Counted from the first letter of the stretch, positions 34,951 to 46,575 are shown. The stretch is 64,000 nt of DNA from Herbiconiux sp. L3-i23 (GCF_023734115.1 NZ_AP025737.1:2108001-2172000), one strand, 5' to 3'. Numbers and translations: made by a program. The notes: generated by a model from the sequence alone, not told the origin.

Positions 34951-36198
34951 ATGGCACGGCGTGAACGCAATCGGGTGGTCGTCGGAGCGGTCGCGGTGCT
35001 CATCCTCGCCCTCGCCGTGTACGGTCCCGTCGCGCTGCTCGCGCCGCTGCCCGCCGCCGACGGCGTCGCGGTCTCGGCGGAGTCGGTCCCGTCCGAGTCG
35101 GCCCCAGTGGTCGCGCTGAGCGCCGACGGGGCGAGCGCGGTCACGCTGTCCGCCGATGCCGCCCCGCTCACCGCCGGCACCGCCGACCCGATCCCGATGG
35201 CGGCGAGCGCGAAGCTCGTCACCGCCCTCGTCGTGCTCGAGCAGTACCCGCTCATCGAAGGCCGCGCCGGCCCGGCGATCCCGGTGACGGCCCACGACTT
35301 CGCCGCCTACTCGCGCTACCAGGCGGAGGGGACGAAGGCGGTCAGGGTGGTACCCGGTGATCAGTGGAGCGAGCGGGAGACTCTGCAGGCGACGCTCATC
35401 GCATCCAGCAACAATCACGCCGAGATGCTGGCGCGGTGGGCGTTCGGCACGATGGACGGGTATCTCGAGGCGGCGACCGCTTGGCTGGCCGAGCACGGTC
35501 TCGACGGCACTCGGGTCGCCGATGCGACGGGCCTGTCGGCCGAGAGCGTGTCGACCGGCACCGATCTCGCCCGTCTCGCGGCACTCGCGATGGCGGACCC
35601 CCTGGTCGGCGAGATCGTCGCGACTCCGAGCGCGACGACGCTGCGCGGACTCGACTTCGAGAACACCATCTCCTACCGCACCGCGCAGGGGCTGCTCGGC
35701 ATCTCCCGCAGCTATACGGACGAGGCGGGCGTCGTCCTGCTCTTCGCCTACGAGGCTGAAGTGACGGGCGGCTCGGCCACCGTCTACGGCGCGTTCGCCG
35801 GGGAACCGAGCTATGACAGCCTGGACGCCGACGTCAGCGCCCTGCTCGCGAGCCTGCCGACAGCCCTCGCGTTGCAGCCGGTCGTCGTCGCCGGGAAGTC
35901 GTACGGAACGTTCACCACGCAGTGGGATCAGAGGGTCGACGCCGTCGCCGAGGTGGACCTCTTCGGCATCGGTTGGAACGGAGTCGACCCGGGAGCGAGC
36001 GTCGCCGTCGAACTCGAGGAGCTCACCGTCGGACGCAAGGGCCGCGAGGTCGGCCGCGTCGTCGCCGAAACCCTCGTCGGCGAACAGAGCTCCCCGCTCG
36101 TGCTGGCCGAGACGGTCGGAGATCCTGGCCCCGTCTGGCGCCTGCTGCACCCGGGCGTCATGGTCCCCGGCTTCCTCGACATGGTTTCCTCCGACTGA
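34951..36198 (+). CDS. DD-carboxypeptidase-like protein with lost catalytic residues
   Basis: 415-aa penicillin-binding-protein-like (peptidase S11) fold. One N-terminal membrane segment (about 10-32) places the body outside the cell. The motif positions are recognisable, but the active site is gone: SxxK reads Ala85-Ser86-Ala87-Lys88, so the acylated serine is Ala; SxN is kept (152-154); KTG reads Ser-Arg-Ser (252-254). It cannot act as a normal carboxypeptidase and may bind peptidoglycan or regulate. TACCCT 6 nt before ATG 34951 suggests a leaderless start. The family D array follows. Confidence 0.85.
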   Translation: MARRERNRVVVGAVAVLILALAVYGPVALLAPLPAADGVAVSAESVPSESAPVVALSADGASAVTLSADAAPLTAGTADPIPMAASAKLVTALVVLEQYPLIEGRAGPAIPVTAHDFAAYSRYQAEGTKAVRVVPGDQWSERETLQATLIASSNNHAEMLARWAFGTMDGYLEAATAWLAEHGLDGTRVADATGLSAESVSTGTDLARLAALAMADPLVGEIVATPSATTLRGLDFENTISYRTAQGLLGISRSYTDEAGVVLLFAYEAEVTGGSATVYGAFAGEPSYDSLDADVSALLASLPTALALQPVVVAGKSYGTFTTQWDQRVDAVAEVDLFGIGWNGVDPGASVAVELEELTVGRKGREVGRVVAETLVGEQSSPLVLAETVGDPGPVWRLLHPGVMVPGFLDMVSSD

Positions 36199-36218
36199 CC
36201 CTGGACCGCGGCCTGCCA

Positions 36219-36306
36219 CTGACCAAATCAAGGAAAAACCGGGGTCGAGTCACACTTTCATGCCGATCCGAGCCCGCCAACGCCGAGATCTCCTTGATTC
36301 GGTCAG
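36219..36306. repeat. Family D palindrome, type Da, unit 1
   Basis: 88 bp from CTGACCAAATCAAGGA to TCCTTGATTCGGTCAG, one mismatch between the termini. Confidence 0.93.
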
Positions 36307-36323
36307 CGGCAGGCGCTCGGGGC

Positions 36324-36411
36324 CTGACCAAATGCAGGAGATTCTGACGCCGAGCACCCGTTTCGGCCCGGATATGGCCGCTCGAGGTGAGAATCTCCTG
36401 CACTTGGTCAG
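36324..36411. repeat. Family D palindrome, type Db, unit 2
   Basis: 88 bp; terminal arms CTGACCAAATGCAGGAGATT and its complement, one mismatch in 22 bp. Confidence 0.93.
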
Positions 36412-36426
36412 CGACGCAGGCGCGCA

Positions 36427-36514
36427 CTGACCAAATCAAGTAAAACCCGGGGTCTAGTCACACGTTCACGCCGATCCGGGCACGCGAAGAGCGAGATCTC
36501 CTTGATTCGGTCAG
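36427..36514. repeat. Family D palindrome, type Da, unit 3
   Basis: 88 bp, Da type like unit 1, with a few substitutions near the left end (CAAGTAAAACC). Confidence 0.93.
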
Positions 36515-36530
36515 TCCGTCGTCACGGTCT

Positions 36531-36618
36531 CCGACCAAATGCAGGAGATTTTGATCCCGAGGGCCCGTTTCAGCCCCGATATGGCCACCCGAGGCGAAAA
36601 TCTCCTGTACTTGGTCAG
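36531..36618. repeat. Family D palindrome, type Db, unit 4
   Basis: 88 bp, Db type like unit 2. The left end is CCGACC instead of CTGACC. Confidence 0.93.
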
Positions 36619-36633
36619 CGACGCCGGTGGACA

Positions 36634-36721
36634 CTGACCGAATCAAGGAAAAAGCGGGGTCGAGTCGCACATTCATGCCGATCCGGGGCCGTTCCCGCTC
36701 GGATGTCCTTGATTCGGTCAG
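36634..36721. repeat. Family D palindrome, type Da, unit 5
   Basis: 88 bp, Da type, ending GATTCGGTCAG at 36721. The array closes 58 bp before the kinase stop. Confidence 0.93.
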
Positions 36722-36778
36722 TCGCGGCGGTCGCACCGGTCGAACTGCGCGTCCAGGCCGTGAGATTCGACAGACGTT

Positions 36779-37333
36779 CTACGGAACGCGGTGGCCGTCG
36801 AGCACGAGGTCTGCGAGGCGGTCGGGATGCTCGCGGAGGAAGAAGGCGCGCTCCTGCTCCGCCCATCGCTCCCAGTGCGGCTCGTAGGTGTCGCCATCGC
36901 GGGCGATCGCACGGCGTCGACGCTCGTCCGGGTCGAGGTCGATCCAGATCCCGAAGGTCGCGAGACGACGCGCCGCACGGCTCAGCGCACCGCACCCCTC
37001 GACGATCAGGGGCCGGGTGTCGTCGATGTGGTGCCGCTCCGCCGGAGCCGAACCGTTCCAGTCCCACCGGTGCCACCGTGACAGCGGGATGATCTCGGTG
37101 TGCACGGCCTCGCTGCCCGCCTCGAGCCCGTCCCATCCTGGGTAGACGTCGTCGAGACGGACCAGCTCCGCCCCGAGTGCTGCAGCGAGAGGCGTCGCAA
37201 GCGTGCTCTTCCCCGCCCCCGACCCACCGTCGAGCAGGACGATCGGCCGGTCGTCGCCTCGGGCGCGCACCGACTCGGCGATCGACGAGGCCAATGTCCG
37301 TAGGTCGGCCGAGCCGCGCGCATCCCCACTCAT
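36779..37333 (-). CDS. P-loop nucleoside/uridine-kinase-like protein
   Basis: 184-aa small kinase with Walker A GGSGAGKST (about residues 34-42) and the pattern VRLDDVYPGWDGLE typical of uridine kinase-like enzymes, then IVEGCGALS (Walker B-like) and RAIARDGDTY. The ATG at 37333 overlaps the ykoC stop (ATGA), so the gene is the last of the thiamine-transport operon. It may phosphorylate a thiamine-related compound, but that is inference; its family is more often annotated uridine kinase or ATP-binding protein. The longer upstream frame is only a shadow of ykoC. Confidence 0.85.
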   Translation of the reverse strand: MSGDARGSADLRTLASSIAESVRARGDDRPIVLLDGGSGAGKSTLATPLAAALGAELVRLDDVYPGWDGLEAGSEAVHTEIIPLSRWHRWDWNGSAPAERHHIDDTRPLIVEGCGALSRAARRLATFGIWIDLDPDERRRRAIARDGDTYEPHWERWAEQERAFFLREHPDRLADLVLDGHRVP

Positions 37334-38127
37334 CGCGCCCCGATGAAGGTGAAGGTGCCGAGCCCGACGGATGCGGCGAGCGCGACGGCCGCGATGATGA
37401 CACCGACGCCGACGAGTGCCCATTCGGCCGCACCGAAGCGCGCCGGGCGAGCCCACGTCCTGGTTCCCGTCCGACCGAATCCGCGGGCCTCCATCGCGGT
37501 CGCGAGGGTCCCGGCGCGGCGCAGCGCGAGCACGAGCAGCGAGAAGGCGAGACCGAGCGCGAACCGGATGCGGCCCAGCACGCCGCCCGAGTCGCCGACA
37601 CCGCGGGCGCGGCGGGCGAGCACGATCGCCCGCCAGTCCTCGGCGAGCAGGCCGACCAGACGGAACGCCGCGAGTCCGCCGAGCACGAACCGGGCGGGCA
37701 GGCGCCAGGTCTGCGCGAGCCCGTCGGCGAGATCCGTGGAGTCGACCGTCGCGACTAGGAGCACCGCGGGCACGCCGATGGCGAGGACGCGGAGCATGGC
37801 CGCGAAGGCGAGAGCGAGCGAGCCGTCGCTCACCGTGATGAGCAGGAAGCGCCAGTGCACCTCACCGGACGGAGCGCCGTAGAGCGCGAGCGTCACGGCG
37901 GTGAGCGGCGCCGCGATCAGGATCGGGGTGAGCCGCAGCAGCAGGGAGCGCCAGGGAACGCCGGCGAACGGGATGAGCAACAGTTCGAGCGCCAGCGCCG
38001 TCGCCCCCGACACGGGGTCGATGGTGATGAGCAACGCGACGGCGATGGCCGCGGACGCCGCGATCTTCGCGACGGGGTTGATCAGATGGATCGCGCGGTT
38101 CCCGGTGACCGGCGCGAGCAAGGTCAT
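37330..38127 (-). CDS. ykoC: ECF transporter T component (YkoC-type)
   Basis: 265-aa membrane scaffold of the energy-coupling factor thiamine transporter. Family signatures: helices at about 20-40, 55-75, 100-120 and 235-260, and the coupling-helix region RARGVGDSGG and AMEARGFGR (about 190 and 215). It joins the S component YkoE and the ATPase YkoD. The ATG at 38127 overlaps the ykoD stop. Confidence 0.9.
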   Translation of the reverse strand: MTLLAPVTGNRAIHLINPVAKIAASAAIAVALLITIDPVSGATALALELLLIPFAGVPWRSLLLRLTPILIAAPLTAVTLALYGAPSGEVHWRFLLITVSDGSLALAFAAMLRVLAIGVPAVLLVATVDSTDLADGLAQTWRLPARFVLGGLAAFRLVGLLAEDWRAIVLARRARGVGDSGGVLGRIRFALGLAFSLLVLALRRAGTLATAMEARGFGRTGTRTWARPARFGAAEWALVGVGVIIAAVALAASVGLGTFTFIGAR

Positions 38128-39650
38128 CGCACGGCTCCCCCGTGGCGTTTGAGAACGAGCTCCTCGTCGCACAGGGCGTCGACGACCTCGCGGTCGTGGG
38201 TCACGGCGACGATCGCGCGCCCGTCGTCGAGTTGCTCGCGGAAGAGGTCGAGCAGTTCGCGCAAGGTGCCGGCATCCTGCCCGAAGGTCGGCTCGTCGAG
38301 CACCAGCAGCGCGGGAGCGGTGGCGAGCACCGTCGCGACCGAGAGCCTGCGCTTCTCCCCGCCCGACAACGAGTACGGATTAGCGCGGTCGAGACGGCTG
38401 AGGCGCAGGCGCTCGAGCAACGGCCCGACCGCAGCGTCGAGACCTTCGCCGCGCAGGCCGAGCGCGCGCGGCCCGAGTTCGAGTTCGGCGCGGACCGTTC
38501 CGGTGAGGAACTGGTGCTCGGGGCTCTGGAAGACGGTCCCGATGCGGGTCAGCAGGTCACGGGAGCGCCAGCGGCGCGGTTCGCTCTGCGCGAGGCCGTT
38601 CCGCAGCCGCGTAGTGGCGGCGAGCGTTCCGCTCTGCGGTGGGAGGAGGCCGGCGACGGTGAGCGCGAGAGTCGACTTCCCTGCACCGTTCGGTCCCGTG
38701 ATCCCGAGGGCCGACCCTTCGCGGATCGTCAGGTCGATGTCCGAGGCGACCGCCGTATCCCGCGCGCGCCCGACCGAGAGGGCGGATGCCGTGAGGAGGT
38801 CGTCCCCGTTGCGCGGCACCGGTCGCGCAGTGCGCTCCTCCGGCCGGTGCGGCAGCCAGATCCCGGCAGCGTCCATTTGGGAGCGGTAACCGGCGAGCAC
38901 CTCGTCGGGCCGCCCGTCGGCGAGGATCCCGTCGACACCGAGGACGACGACGCGGGTGACGAGCTCCCACCAGACGGACACCCGGTGCTCGATGACGACG
39001 AGGGTGCGTCCCTCGGCGACGCGGGCGACCGCATCCCGGATCTCAGAGGCGCCGTCCGGATCGAGGTTCGCGGTCGGCTCGTCGAGCAGGATCAAACCGG
39101 GCTCCATCGCGAGCACGCCCGCGAGAGCGAGCCGCTGCTTCTGCCCGCCCGACAGCGCGGACGTGGAACGGTCGAGCGGAACGTCGAGCCCGACCGCGGC
39201 GAGCGCCGCGGTGACGCGGGGACCGATCTCCTGCGGCGGCACCCCGAGGTTCTCCAGGCCGAACGCCACGTCGTCGCCGACGCGGGCGAGCACCGCCTGC
39301 GTGTCCGGGTCCTGCAGCACCAGGCCGATGCGTCCACGCTGCGCGTCGGCGGGGGCGCCGTCGACGAGGATGCGTCCGCGTTGCTCGCCCTCGTCGGCCC
39401 CGCCCAGCAGCCCGGCGATCCCGTGCAGCAGCGTCGACTTGCCCGATCCGGACGCGCCGAGCAGGAGGATGCGCTCCCCTGGTTCGATGCGGAGATCGAC
39501 TCCGTCGAGAGCGAAGGCGCGCCGGGCGGCGTGACGCCACCCCCAGCCCTGCACGTCGACGGAGGCGCCGCCCGCGGAGCGCTCGCGGCGGTCGGACACC
39601 GACTTCGCCGCGACCGTCTCCTGCGCTCGGCGCCCCCGCATGCTGGACAT
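38124..39650 (-). CDS. ykoD: ECF transporter ATPase with two ABC domains (YkoD-type)
   Basis: 508-aa ATPase subunit with both ABC domains in one chain, as in Bacillus YkoD. First domain: Walker A GASGSGKST (about 69-77), signature LSGGQKQR, Walker B LILLDEPTANLD. Second domain: GPNGAGKST (about 325), LSGGEKRR and LLVLDEPTFGQD. ATG 39650 is used; ATG 39641 lies 9 bp on. It provides ATP energy for thiamine or thiamine-precursor uptake with YkoE and YkoC. Confidence 0.9.
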   Translation of the reverse strand: MSSMRGRRAQETVAAKSVSDRRERSAGGASVDVQGWGWRHAARRAFALDGVDLRIEPGERILLLGASGSGKSTLLHGIAGLLGGADEGEQRGRILVDGAPADAQRGRIGLVLQDPDTQAVLARVGDDVAFGLENLGVPPQEIGPRVTAALAAVGLDVPLDRSTSALSGGQKQRLALAGVLAMEPGLILLDEPTANLDPDGASEIRDAVARVAEGRTLVVIEHRVSVWWELVTRVVVLGVDGILADGRPDEVLAGYRSQMDAAGIWLPHRPEERTARPVPRNGDDLLTASALSVGRARDTAVASDIDLTIREGSALGITGPNGAGKSTLALTVAGLLPPQSGTLAATTRLRNGLAQSEPRRWRSRDLLTRIGTVFQSPEHQFLTGTVRAELELGPRALGLRGEGLDAAVGPLLERLRLSRLDRANPYSLSGGEKRRLSVATVLATAPALLVLDEPTFGQDAGTLRELLDLFREQLDDGRAIVAVTHDREVVDALCDEELVLKRHGGAVR

Positions 39651-39658
39651 GCGCCCGA

Positions 39659-40291
39659 TCAGACGAGCTCGCTGTGCTCGCGACCCGACGCGAACCGCGA
39701 GAGCGCTCCGGTGCGGGCGATGGCACGGACGAGCAGCCAGCCGAGCAGCCCCGCGAGCACGATGCCGGTGACGACCGAGCTGACCGTGTAGACGACGGCG
39801 AAGGTGGGGGTGAGTGCGCTCGCGTACCAGACGATGAGGTCGTTGACCGCCATGGCGAGCCCCGCGCCGGCACCGGCGAGGAGTGCCGGGACGATGCCCC
39901 AGCGGCGGTAGAAAAACAGGGCGAAGACGAGCTCGGCGCCGAGTCCCTGCACTAGACCGGCCTCGATGGTCCACCATCCCCACTCGTTCGGGACGATGAG
40001 CACCGACACGGTGGCGGCGAGCAGCTCGGTGTAGAGCGCCGCGCCCGGCTTGCGGATGATGAGGGCGCCGATCACGGCGGGCAGCAGCCAGATGCCGGCG
40101 AGCAGCGCGCTGAGTCCGGGGACGAGCGCGCCGAGGGCGTCGCGCAACGGGGACCCGGCGGTGTTCCAGAGGATGAAGACGAGGCCGAGCGCGACGCCGA
40201 GGACGCTGGCGGTCACGATGTCGACGACCCGCCAGCGGGTGCGCGAGTTGTCTGCGGTGGACTCGGTGGTGGATGGTGTTGCAGCGGTCAC
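39659..40291 (-). CDS. ykoE: ECF thiamine transporter substrate-binding S component YkoE
   Basis: 210-aa membrane S component. The YkoE signature RWRVVDIVTASVLGVALG (about 20-37) precedes about five more helices (EWGWWTIEAG, VYTVSSVVTGIVLAGLLG). I take GTG 40291 because GAAAGGGGC lies 10 nt upstream; ATG 40324 has no ribosome-binding site. Behind a TPP riboswitch and followed by ykoD and ykoC, so it captures thiamine or a precursor. Confidence 0.9.
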   Translation of the reverse strand: MTAATPSTTESTADNSRTRWRVVDIVTASVLGVALGLVFILWNTAGSPLRDALGALVPGLSALLAGIWLLPAVIGALIIRKPGAALYTELLAATVSVLIVPNEWGWWTIEAGLVQGLGAELVFALFFYRRWGIVPALLAGAGAGLAMAVNDLIVWYASALTPTFAVVYTVSSVVTGIVLAGLLGWLLVRAIARTGALSRFASGREHSELV

Positions 40292-40349
40292 GAAGATCGT
40301 GCCCCTTTCGTGTCGTTGTGACATGGAGGGCACGGGAGAAATTGAAAGA

Positions 40350-40440
<91 letters not shown>

Positions 40441-40461
40441 CACGGCTCACACTACCCCCGC

Positions 40462-40808
40462 GTAGGGCGTTCCGGGCGAACGCGCACTGGGCCCATCGTC
40501 GCCCGTTCGCGGCGAGGCATCCGGCGGGCCCCGTCCGCCGCAACGCACTCGCACGATCCGATATTGCGGGCACAGACGCACTGGGCCCACCCGCGCCCGT
40601 TCGCGCGGGGGGATCCGGCGGGCGCACGTGCCCGGAACGTGCGTTCTCGCGGCACCCGTCGTTCGCGGCTTGCCCGCTGCGCGTCTGCTGAGCCAATGCA
40701 GCCCTGTGAAGTCGGCCGCGCGCACGTTCCGGCGCCGGGGGCCCGCCGGATCCCTCGCCGCGAACGGGCGACGATGGGCCCAGTGCGCTTTCGCCCGGAA
40801 CGCCCTAC
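40462..40808. repeat. Family C element C2 with 71-bp terminal inverted repeats
   Basis: 347-bp element. The left end 40462-40532 (starting GTAGGGCGTTCCGGGCGAA) is the inverted copy of 40738-40808 with only two mismatches. The 205-bp interior contains CACGTTCCGG-type hairpins like those of C1, C3 and C4. No ORF of its own. The right end abuts the -10 hexamer TAGGGT (40809-40814) of the next gene. It fills the region 40448-40820. Confidence 0.9.
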
Positions 40809-40820
40809 TAGGGTGCGGGG

Positions 40821-41744
40821 GTGGAGTTCTGCATTTTCACCGAGCCGCAGCAGGGATACGAGTACGAGGAGCTGCTCGCCAGCGCGCAGCTCGCAGAGAG
40901 GCTCGGCTTCGACGGGTGGTTCCGCAGCGACCACTACCTCAAGATGGGCGACCACTTCGACGGGCTGCCCGGCCCGACCGACGCGTGGACGACGCTCGCC
41001 GGTCTTTCACGCGAGACTGAGCGGATCCGCCTCGGCACCCTCGTCTCGTCGGTCACCTACCGCTACCCCGGCGTCCTCGCGATCCAGGTCGCCCAGGTCG
41101 ATCGGATGTCGGGCGGTCGCGCCGAGCTCGGCCTCGGCACCGGCTGGTACGGCGCGGAGCACCGGGCGTACGGCATCCCGTTCCCCGAGAAGCGGTTCGG
41201 GATCCTCGAGGAGCAGCTCGAGATCGTGACAGGACTCTGGTCGACCCCGGTCGGCGAGACCTTCCACTTCGCGGGCCGTCACTACTCGCTCGAGGACTCC
41301 CCCGCGTTGCCGAAGCCGATCCAGGACCGCATCCCTGTCATCGTCGGCGGTTCGGGCGCCAAGCGGACCCCGCTCGCCGCCGCCCGCTTCGCCAGCGAGT
41401 ACAACGCCAACTTCGTCGATGACGCCGGAGTGGCCGCGAACTTCGCCCGCGTCCGGGAGGCCGCCGACAGCATCGGACGCGACCCCGACGACCTCAAGTA
41501 CTCGGTCGCCCTCGCGACGGTCGTCGGCGAGGACGAGTCCGAGTTCCAGCGGCGCGCCGCCGCGATCGGCTCGAATCCGGCCGACCTGCGCCGCACGAAT
41601 CTCGGCGGCACGCGCGCCGAGGTGGAGGACCGCCTGGGCCGCCTGCGCGACCTCGGCGCCGAGCGCGTCTACGTGCAGGTCATCGACCTGGCCGACACGG
41701 ACCACCTGGAATTGATCGCGGATATCGTCCGCCCGTTCCGCTGA
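40821..41744 (+). CDS. LLM-class F420-dependent oxidoreductase
   Basis: Luciferase-like TIM-barrel oxidoreductase, 307 aa. Conserved stretches: ERLGFDGWFRSDHYL (about 28-42), AQVDRMSGGRAELGLGTGWY (about 91-110) and IPVIVGGSGAKRT. It uses F420 or FMN to oxidise or reduce an unknown substrate. TAGGGT is exactly 6 nt before GTG 40821 with no Shine-Dalgarno, so leaderless; the hexamer touches the end of element C2. Confidence 0.94.
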   Translation: MEFCIFTEPQQGYEYEELLASAQLAERLGFDGWFRSDHYLKMGDHFDGLPGPTDAWTTLAGLSRETERIRLGTLVSSVTYRYPGVLAIQVAQVDRMSGGRAELGLGTGWYGAEHRAYGIPFPEKRFGILEEQLEIVTGLWSTPVGETFHFAGRHYSLEDSPALPKPIQDRIPVIVGGSGAKRTPLAAARFASEYNANFVDDAGVAANFARVREAADSIGRDPDDLKYSVALATVVGEDESEFQRRAAAIGSNPADLRRTNLGGTRAEVEDRLGRLRDLGAERVYVQVIDLADTDHLELIADIVRPFR

Positions 41745-41971
41745 CCCCGTCTCCCTGACGTTCGCCGCCCGACACTGCTGGCGCCCCAGGGACGAGAAAG
41801 CACGTTCCGGGCTTGCGCGCCCGCCGCAACGTGCGTCTGTGCCCGCAACATCGGATCGCGGGGGTGGGGTGGGAAAAAGCGGGGAGCCGCCTGGGTGGTT
41901 CTCAGCATCGGTCTGAGAGAGTTCATCCGCTTGTAGTTTGATCAGCAGATCGAGCCCCAGACGGAGGATTC
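41745..41971. other. Short intergenic region with family C module C3
   Basis: 227 bp between the oxidoreductase and glgX, holding C3 at 41793-41860; the rest should contain the glgX promoter. No gene seen. Confidence 0.7.
41793..41860. repeat. Family C module, copy C3
   Basis: 68 bp beginning CGAGAAAGCACGTTCCGG; the hairpin tail GCCCGCAACATCGGATCGCG matches the tails of C1 and C4. Confidence 0.85.
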
Positions 41972-44176
<2,205 letters not shown>

Positions 44177-44205
44177 CCGACCGGATCCGAAAGGCCAGAC
44201 CGACC

Positions 44206-46575
44206 ATGAAGATCCCCGTCTCCACCTACCGCATCCAGGTGCGGAAGTCGTTCGACCTCGACGAGGTCGCCGCGACCGTCGACTACGTGAAGGCTCTCGG
44301 CGCCGACTGGGTCTACCTGTCACCGCTGCTCGAAGCCGAGGCGGGGTCCGACCACGGCTACGACGTCGTCGACCACTCGCGCGTCGATCCCGCGCGTGGC
44401 GGCGACGAGGCGCTCGTGCGCGCTGCGAAGGCCGCACACGATGCGGGCCTCGGCGTGCTGATCGACATAGTGCCGAACCACGTCGGCGTCGCCACCCCGG
44501 CGGCGATGGCGTGGTGGTGGGATGTGCTCGAGAAGGGCCGCGACTCCCGCTACGCCGAAGCGTTCGACATCGACTGGGAATTCGGGCAGGGCAAGCTGCG
44601 CATCCCCGTCTTGGGCAGCGGCGACGATCTGCCCGCGCTGACGCTCGTCGAGTCGTCCACTTCACCCCGTCCGGACGGCGCAACACAGGGCGAAGTGGGC
44701 GAGTCGGGCTTCGAGCTGCATTACTACGACCACCGCTTCCCCGTCGCCGCCGGCACCGCCTCCGCGGGCGACGACCCGGTCGAGGTGCACTCCCGACAGA
44801 ACTACGAACTCGTCGACTGGCGCCGCGCCGACTACGACCTCAACTACCGCCGCTTCTTCGCGGTCAACACCCTCGCCGCGATCCGCGTCGAGGTGCCGTG
44901 GGTGTTCGACGAGTCGCACGAGCGCATCGTGTCGTGGATCACCGACGGCATCGCCGACGGCCTCCGCGTCGACCACCCCGACGGCCTGTTCGACCCGGGC
45001 GCCTACATCGACGACCTCGCCAAGGCGACGAAGGGCGCGTACGTCCTCGTCGAGAAGATCCTCGAGGGCGACGAGCGCATGCCCGCTGAGTGGAAGACGC
45101 AGGGCACCACCGGCTACGACGCGCTCGCCGACATCGACCGCGTGCTCGTCGATCCTGAAGGTCAGGCGGCGCTCGATGCACTCGACGGTCGCCTGCGCGA
45201 CGGCGATCCGATCGACTGGCACGATCTCATCCACACGACGAAGCGCGGCATCGCCGACGGCATCCTCAAGTCGGAGGTGCTCCGCATCGACCGCATCATC
45301 GCGGCCCGCTCCGCCGAGCGCGACGATCGGATCGCGGACGCCGTCGCCGAGCTCCTGACCTGCTTCCCGGTCTACCGCTCCTACCTGCCCTTCGGGCTCG
45401 GCCATCTCGAGCACGCGGCGCAGCTCGCGAAGCAGCACCGTCCCGACCTCGCGGGCACCGTCGACGCTCTGCTGCCGATCCTCTCCGACCCCGACGACCC
45501 GGCGGCGCAGCGCTTCCAGCAGACCTCGGGCATGGTCATGGCGAAGGGCGTCGAGGACACCGCGTTCTACCGCTACTCCCGCCTGACGAGCCTCACCGAG
45601 GTCGGCGCCGATCCTTCGGAGTTCGCCATCCCGGTCGACGAGTTCCACACGCGGGCGCAGCGCCGCTTCGAGAACTTCCCCGCCTCGATGACCACCCTGT
45701 CGACGCACGACACGAAGCGCGGCGAGGACGTCCGCTTCCGTATCGACGCTATCGCCGAGATCCCGGACGAGTGGGCTGCGGCGATCGAGGAGCTCCGCAC
45801 GCTCGCCCCGCTCGGCGACGGCCCGCTCGAGAACCTCATCTGGCAGGCGATCGTCGGATCCTGGCCGGCGAGCCGCGAGCGCCTGCACGCCTACGTCGAG
45901 AAGGCTTCGCGTGAGGCGGGCGACTCGACGACGTGGACCGCGCCGGACGAGGACTTCGAGAGGCGGATGCACGCCCTGGTCGACGCCGCGTTCGACGACG
46001 CCCGCGTGCGCACCATCGTCGACGGCCTCGTCGACCGCCTCTCGGCCGCCGGCTGGTCGAACTCGCTGTCGGCCAAGTTGCTGCAGCTCACCGAGCCCGG
46101 CGTGCCCGACGTCTATCAGGGCAGCGAACTGTGGGAGACCTCCCTCGTCGACCCCGATAACCGTCGCCCGGTCGACTTCGCCGAACGCCGCCGGATCCTC
46201 GCCGAGATCGACGGCGGAGCGAAGCCCGCCGTCGACGAGACCGGCGCCGCGAAGCTGCTCGTCACCGCGACCGCGCTGCGCCTGCGCCGCGACCGGCCGG
46301 AGCTGTTCGAGTCGTACACGCCGCTCACCGCGACCGGACCGGCCGCAGGGCACCTCGTCGGCTTCGACCGCGGCGGTGCCATCACCCTCGCCACCCGGCT
46401 TCCGCTCGGCCTCGCTTCGGCGGGCGGCTGGGAGGGCACGAGCGTCGACGTGGGCTCCGCGCCGTGCGTCGACCTGATCACCGGACGCCGATACCAGGGC
46501 GGCGCGCTGCCGCTCGCCGACGTGTTCGCCGACTACCCCGTTGCACTGCTCGTCGAAGACGGAGGCAAGCCATGA
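44206..46575 (+). CDS. treY: Malto-oligosyltrehalose synthase TreY
   Basis: 789-aa GH13 enzyme converting the terminal maltose of malto-oligosaccharides to a trehalose unit. I use ATG 44206 because family members start just before PxSTYRIQ; GTG 44173, overlapping the glgX stop, would add 11 residues. Region I is [11 protein letters not shown], the nucleophile is in [11 protein letters not shown], the acid in VEKILEGD, the third Asp in STHDTKR. A family A palindrome (44650-44705) is read in frame as about 19 extra residues beginning SSTSPRPDG, between LTLVE and ELHYYDHRF. It probably forms a surface loop. Downstream, treZ starts by a 4-bp overlap. Confidence 0.95.
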   Translation: MKIPVSTYRIQVRKSFDLDEVAATVDYVKALGADWVYLSPLLEAEAGSDHGYDVVDHSRVDPARGGDEALVRAAKAAHDAGLGVLIDIVPNHVGVATPAAMAWWWDVLEKGRDSRYAEAFDIDWEFGQGKLRIPVLGSGDDLPALTLVESSTSPRPDGATQGEVGESGFELHYYDHRFPVAAGTASAGDDPVEVHSRQNYELVDWRRADYDLNYRRFFAVNTLAAIRVEVPWVFDESHERIVSWITDGIADGLRVDHPDGLFDPGAYIDDLAKATKGAYVLVEKILEGDERMPAEWKTQGTTGYDALADIDRVLVDPEGQAALDALDGRLRDGDPIDWHDLIHTTKRGIADGILKSEVLRIDRIIAARSAERDDRIADAVAELLTCFPVYRSYLPFGLGHLEHAAQLAKQHRPDLAGTVDALLPILSDPDDPAAQRFQQTSGMVMAKGVEDTAFYRYSRLTSLTEVGADPSEFAIPVDEFHTRAQRRFENFPASMTTLSTHDTKRGEDVRFRIDAIAEIPDEWAAAIEELRTLAPLGDGPLENLIWQAIVGSWPASRERLHAYVEKASREAGDSTTWTAPDEDFERRMHALVDAAFDDARVRTIVDGLVDRLSAAGWSNSLSAKLLQLTEPGVPDVYQGSELWETSLVDPDNRRPVDFAERRRILAEIDGGAKPAVDETGAAKLLVTATALRLRRDRPELFESYTPLTATGPAAGHLVGFDRGGAITLATRLPLGLASAGGWEGTSVDVGSAPCVDLITGRRYQGGALPLADVFADYPVALLVEDGGKP
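44650..44705. repeat. Family A palindrome inside treY, copy A4
   Basis: 56 bp: left arm GAGTCGTCCACTTCACCCC, right arm CAGGGCGAAGTGGGCGAGTC, the same termini as A1-A3 with some decay of the left arm. It lies wholly within the treY coding sequence and keeps the frame. Confidence 0.9.

Larger units (their letters stand above)
36199..36778. other. Intergenic region filled by the 88-bp palindrome array
   Basis: 580 bp between convergent genes. Bases 36219-36721 hold five 88-bp palindromic units (listed). No gene is visible; ORFs read through the palindromes. Confidence 0.9.

Noticed and set aside
36219-36721. Could the 88-bp array be CRISPR
   Set aside because: Units are long palindromes of two alternating types and spacers are 15-17 bp and partly alike, with no cas genes. 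It does not fit CRISPR.
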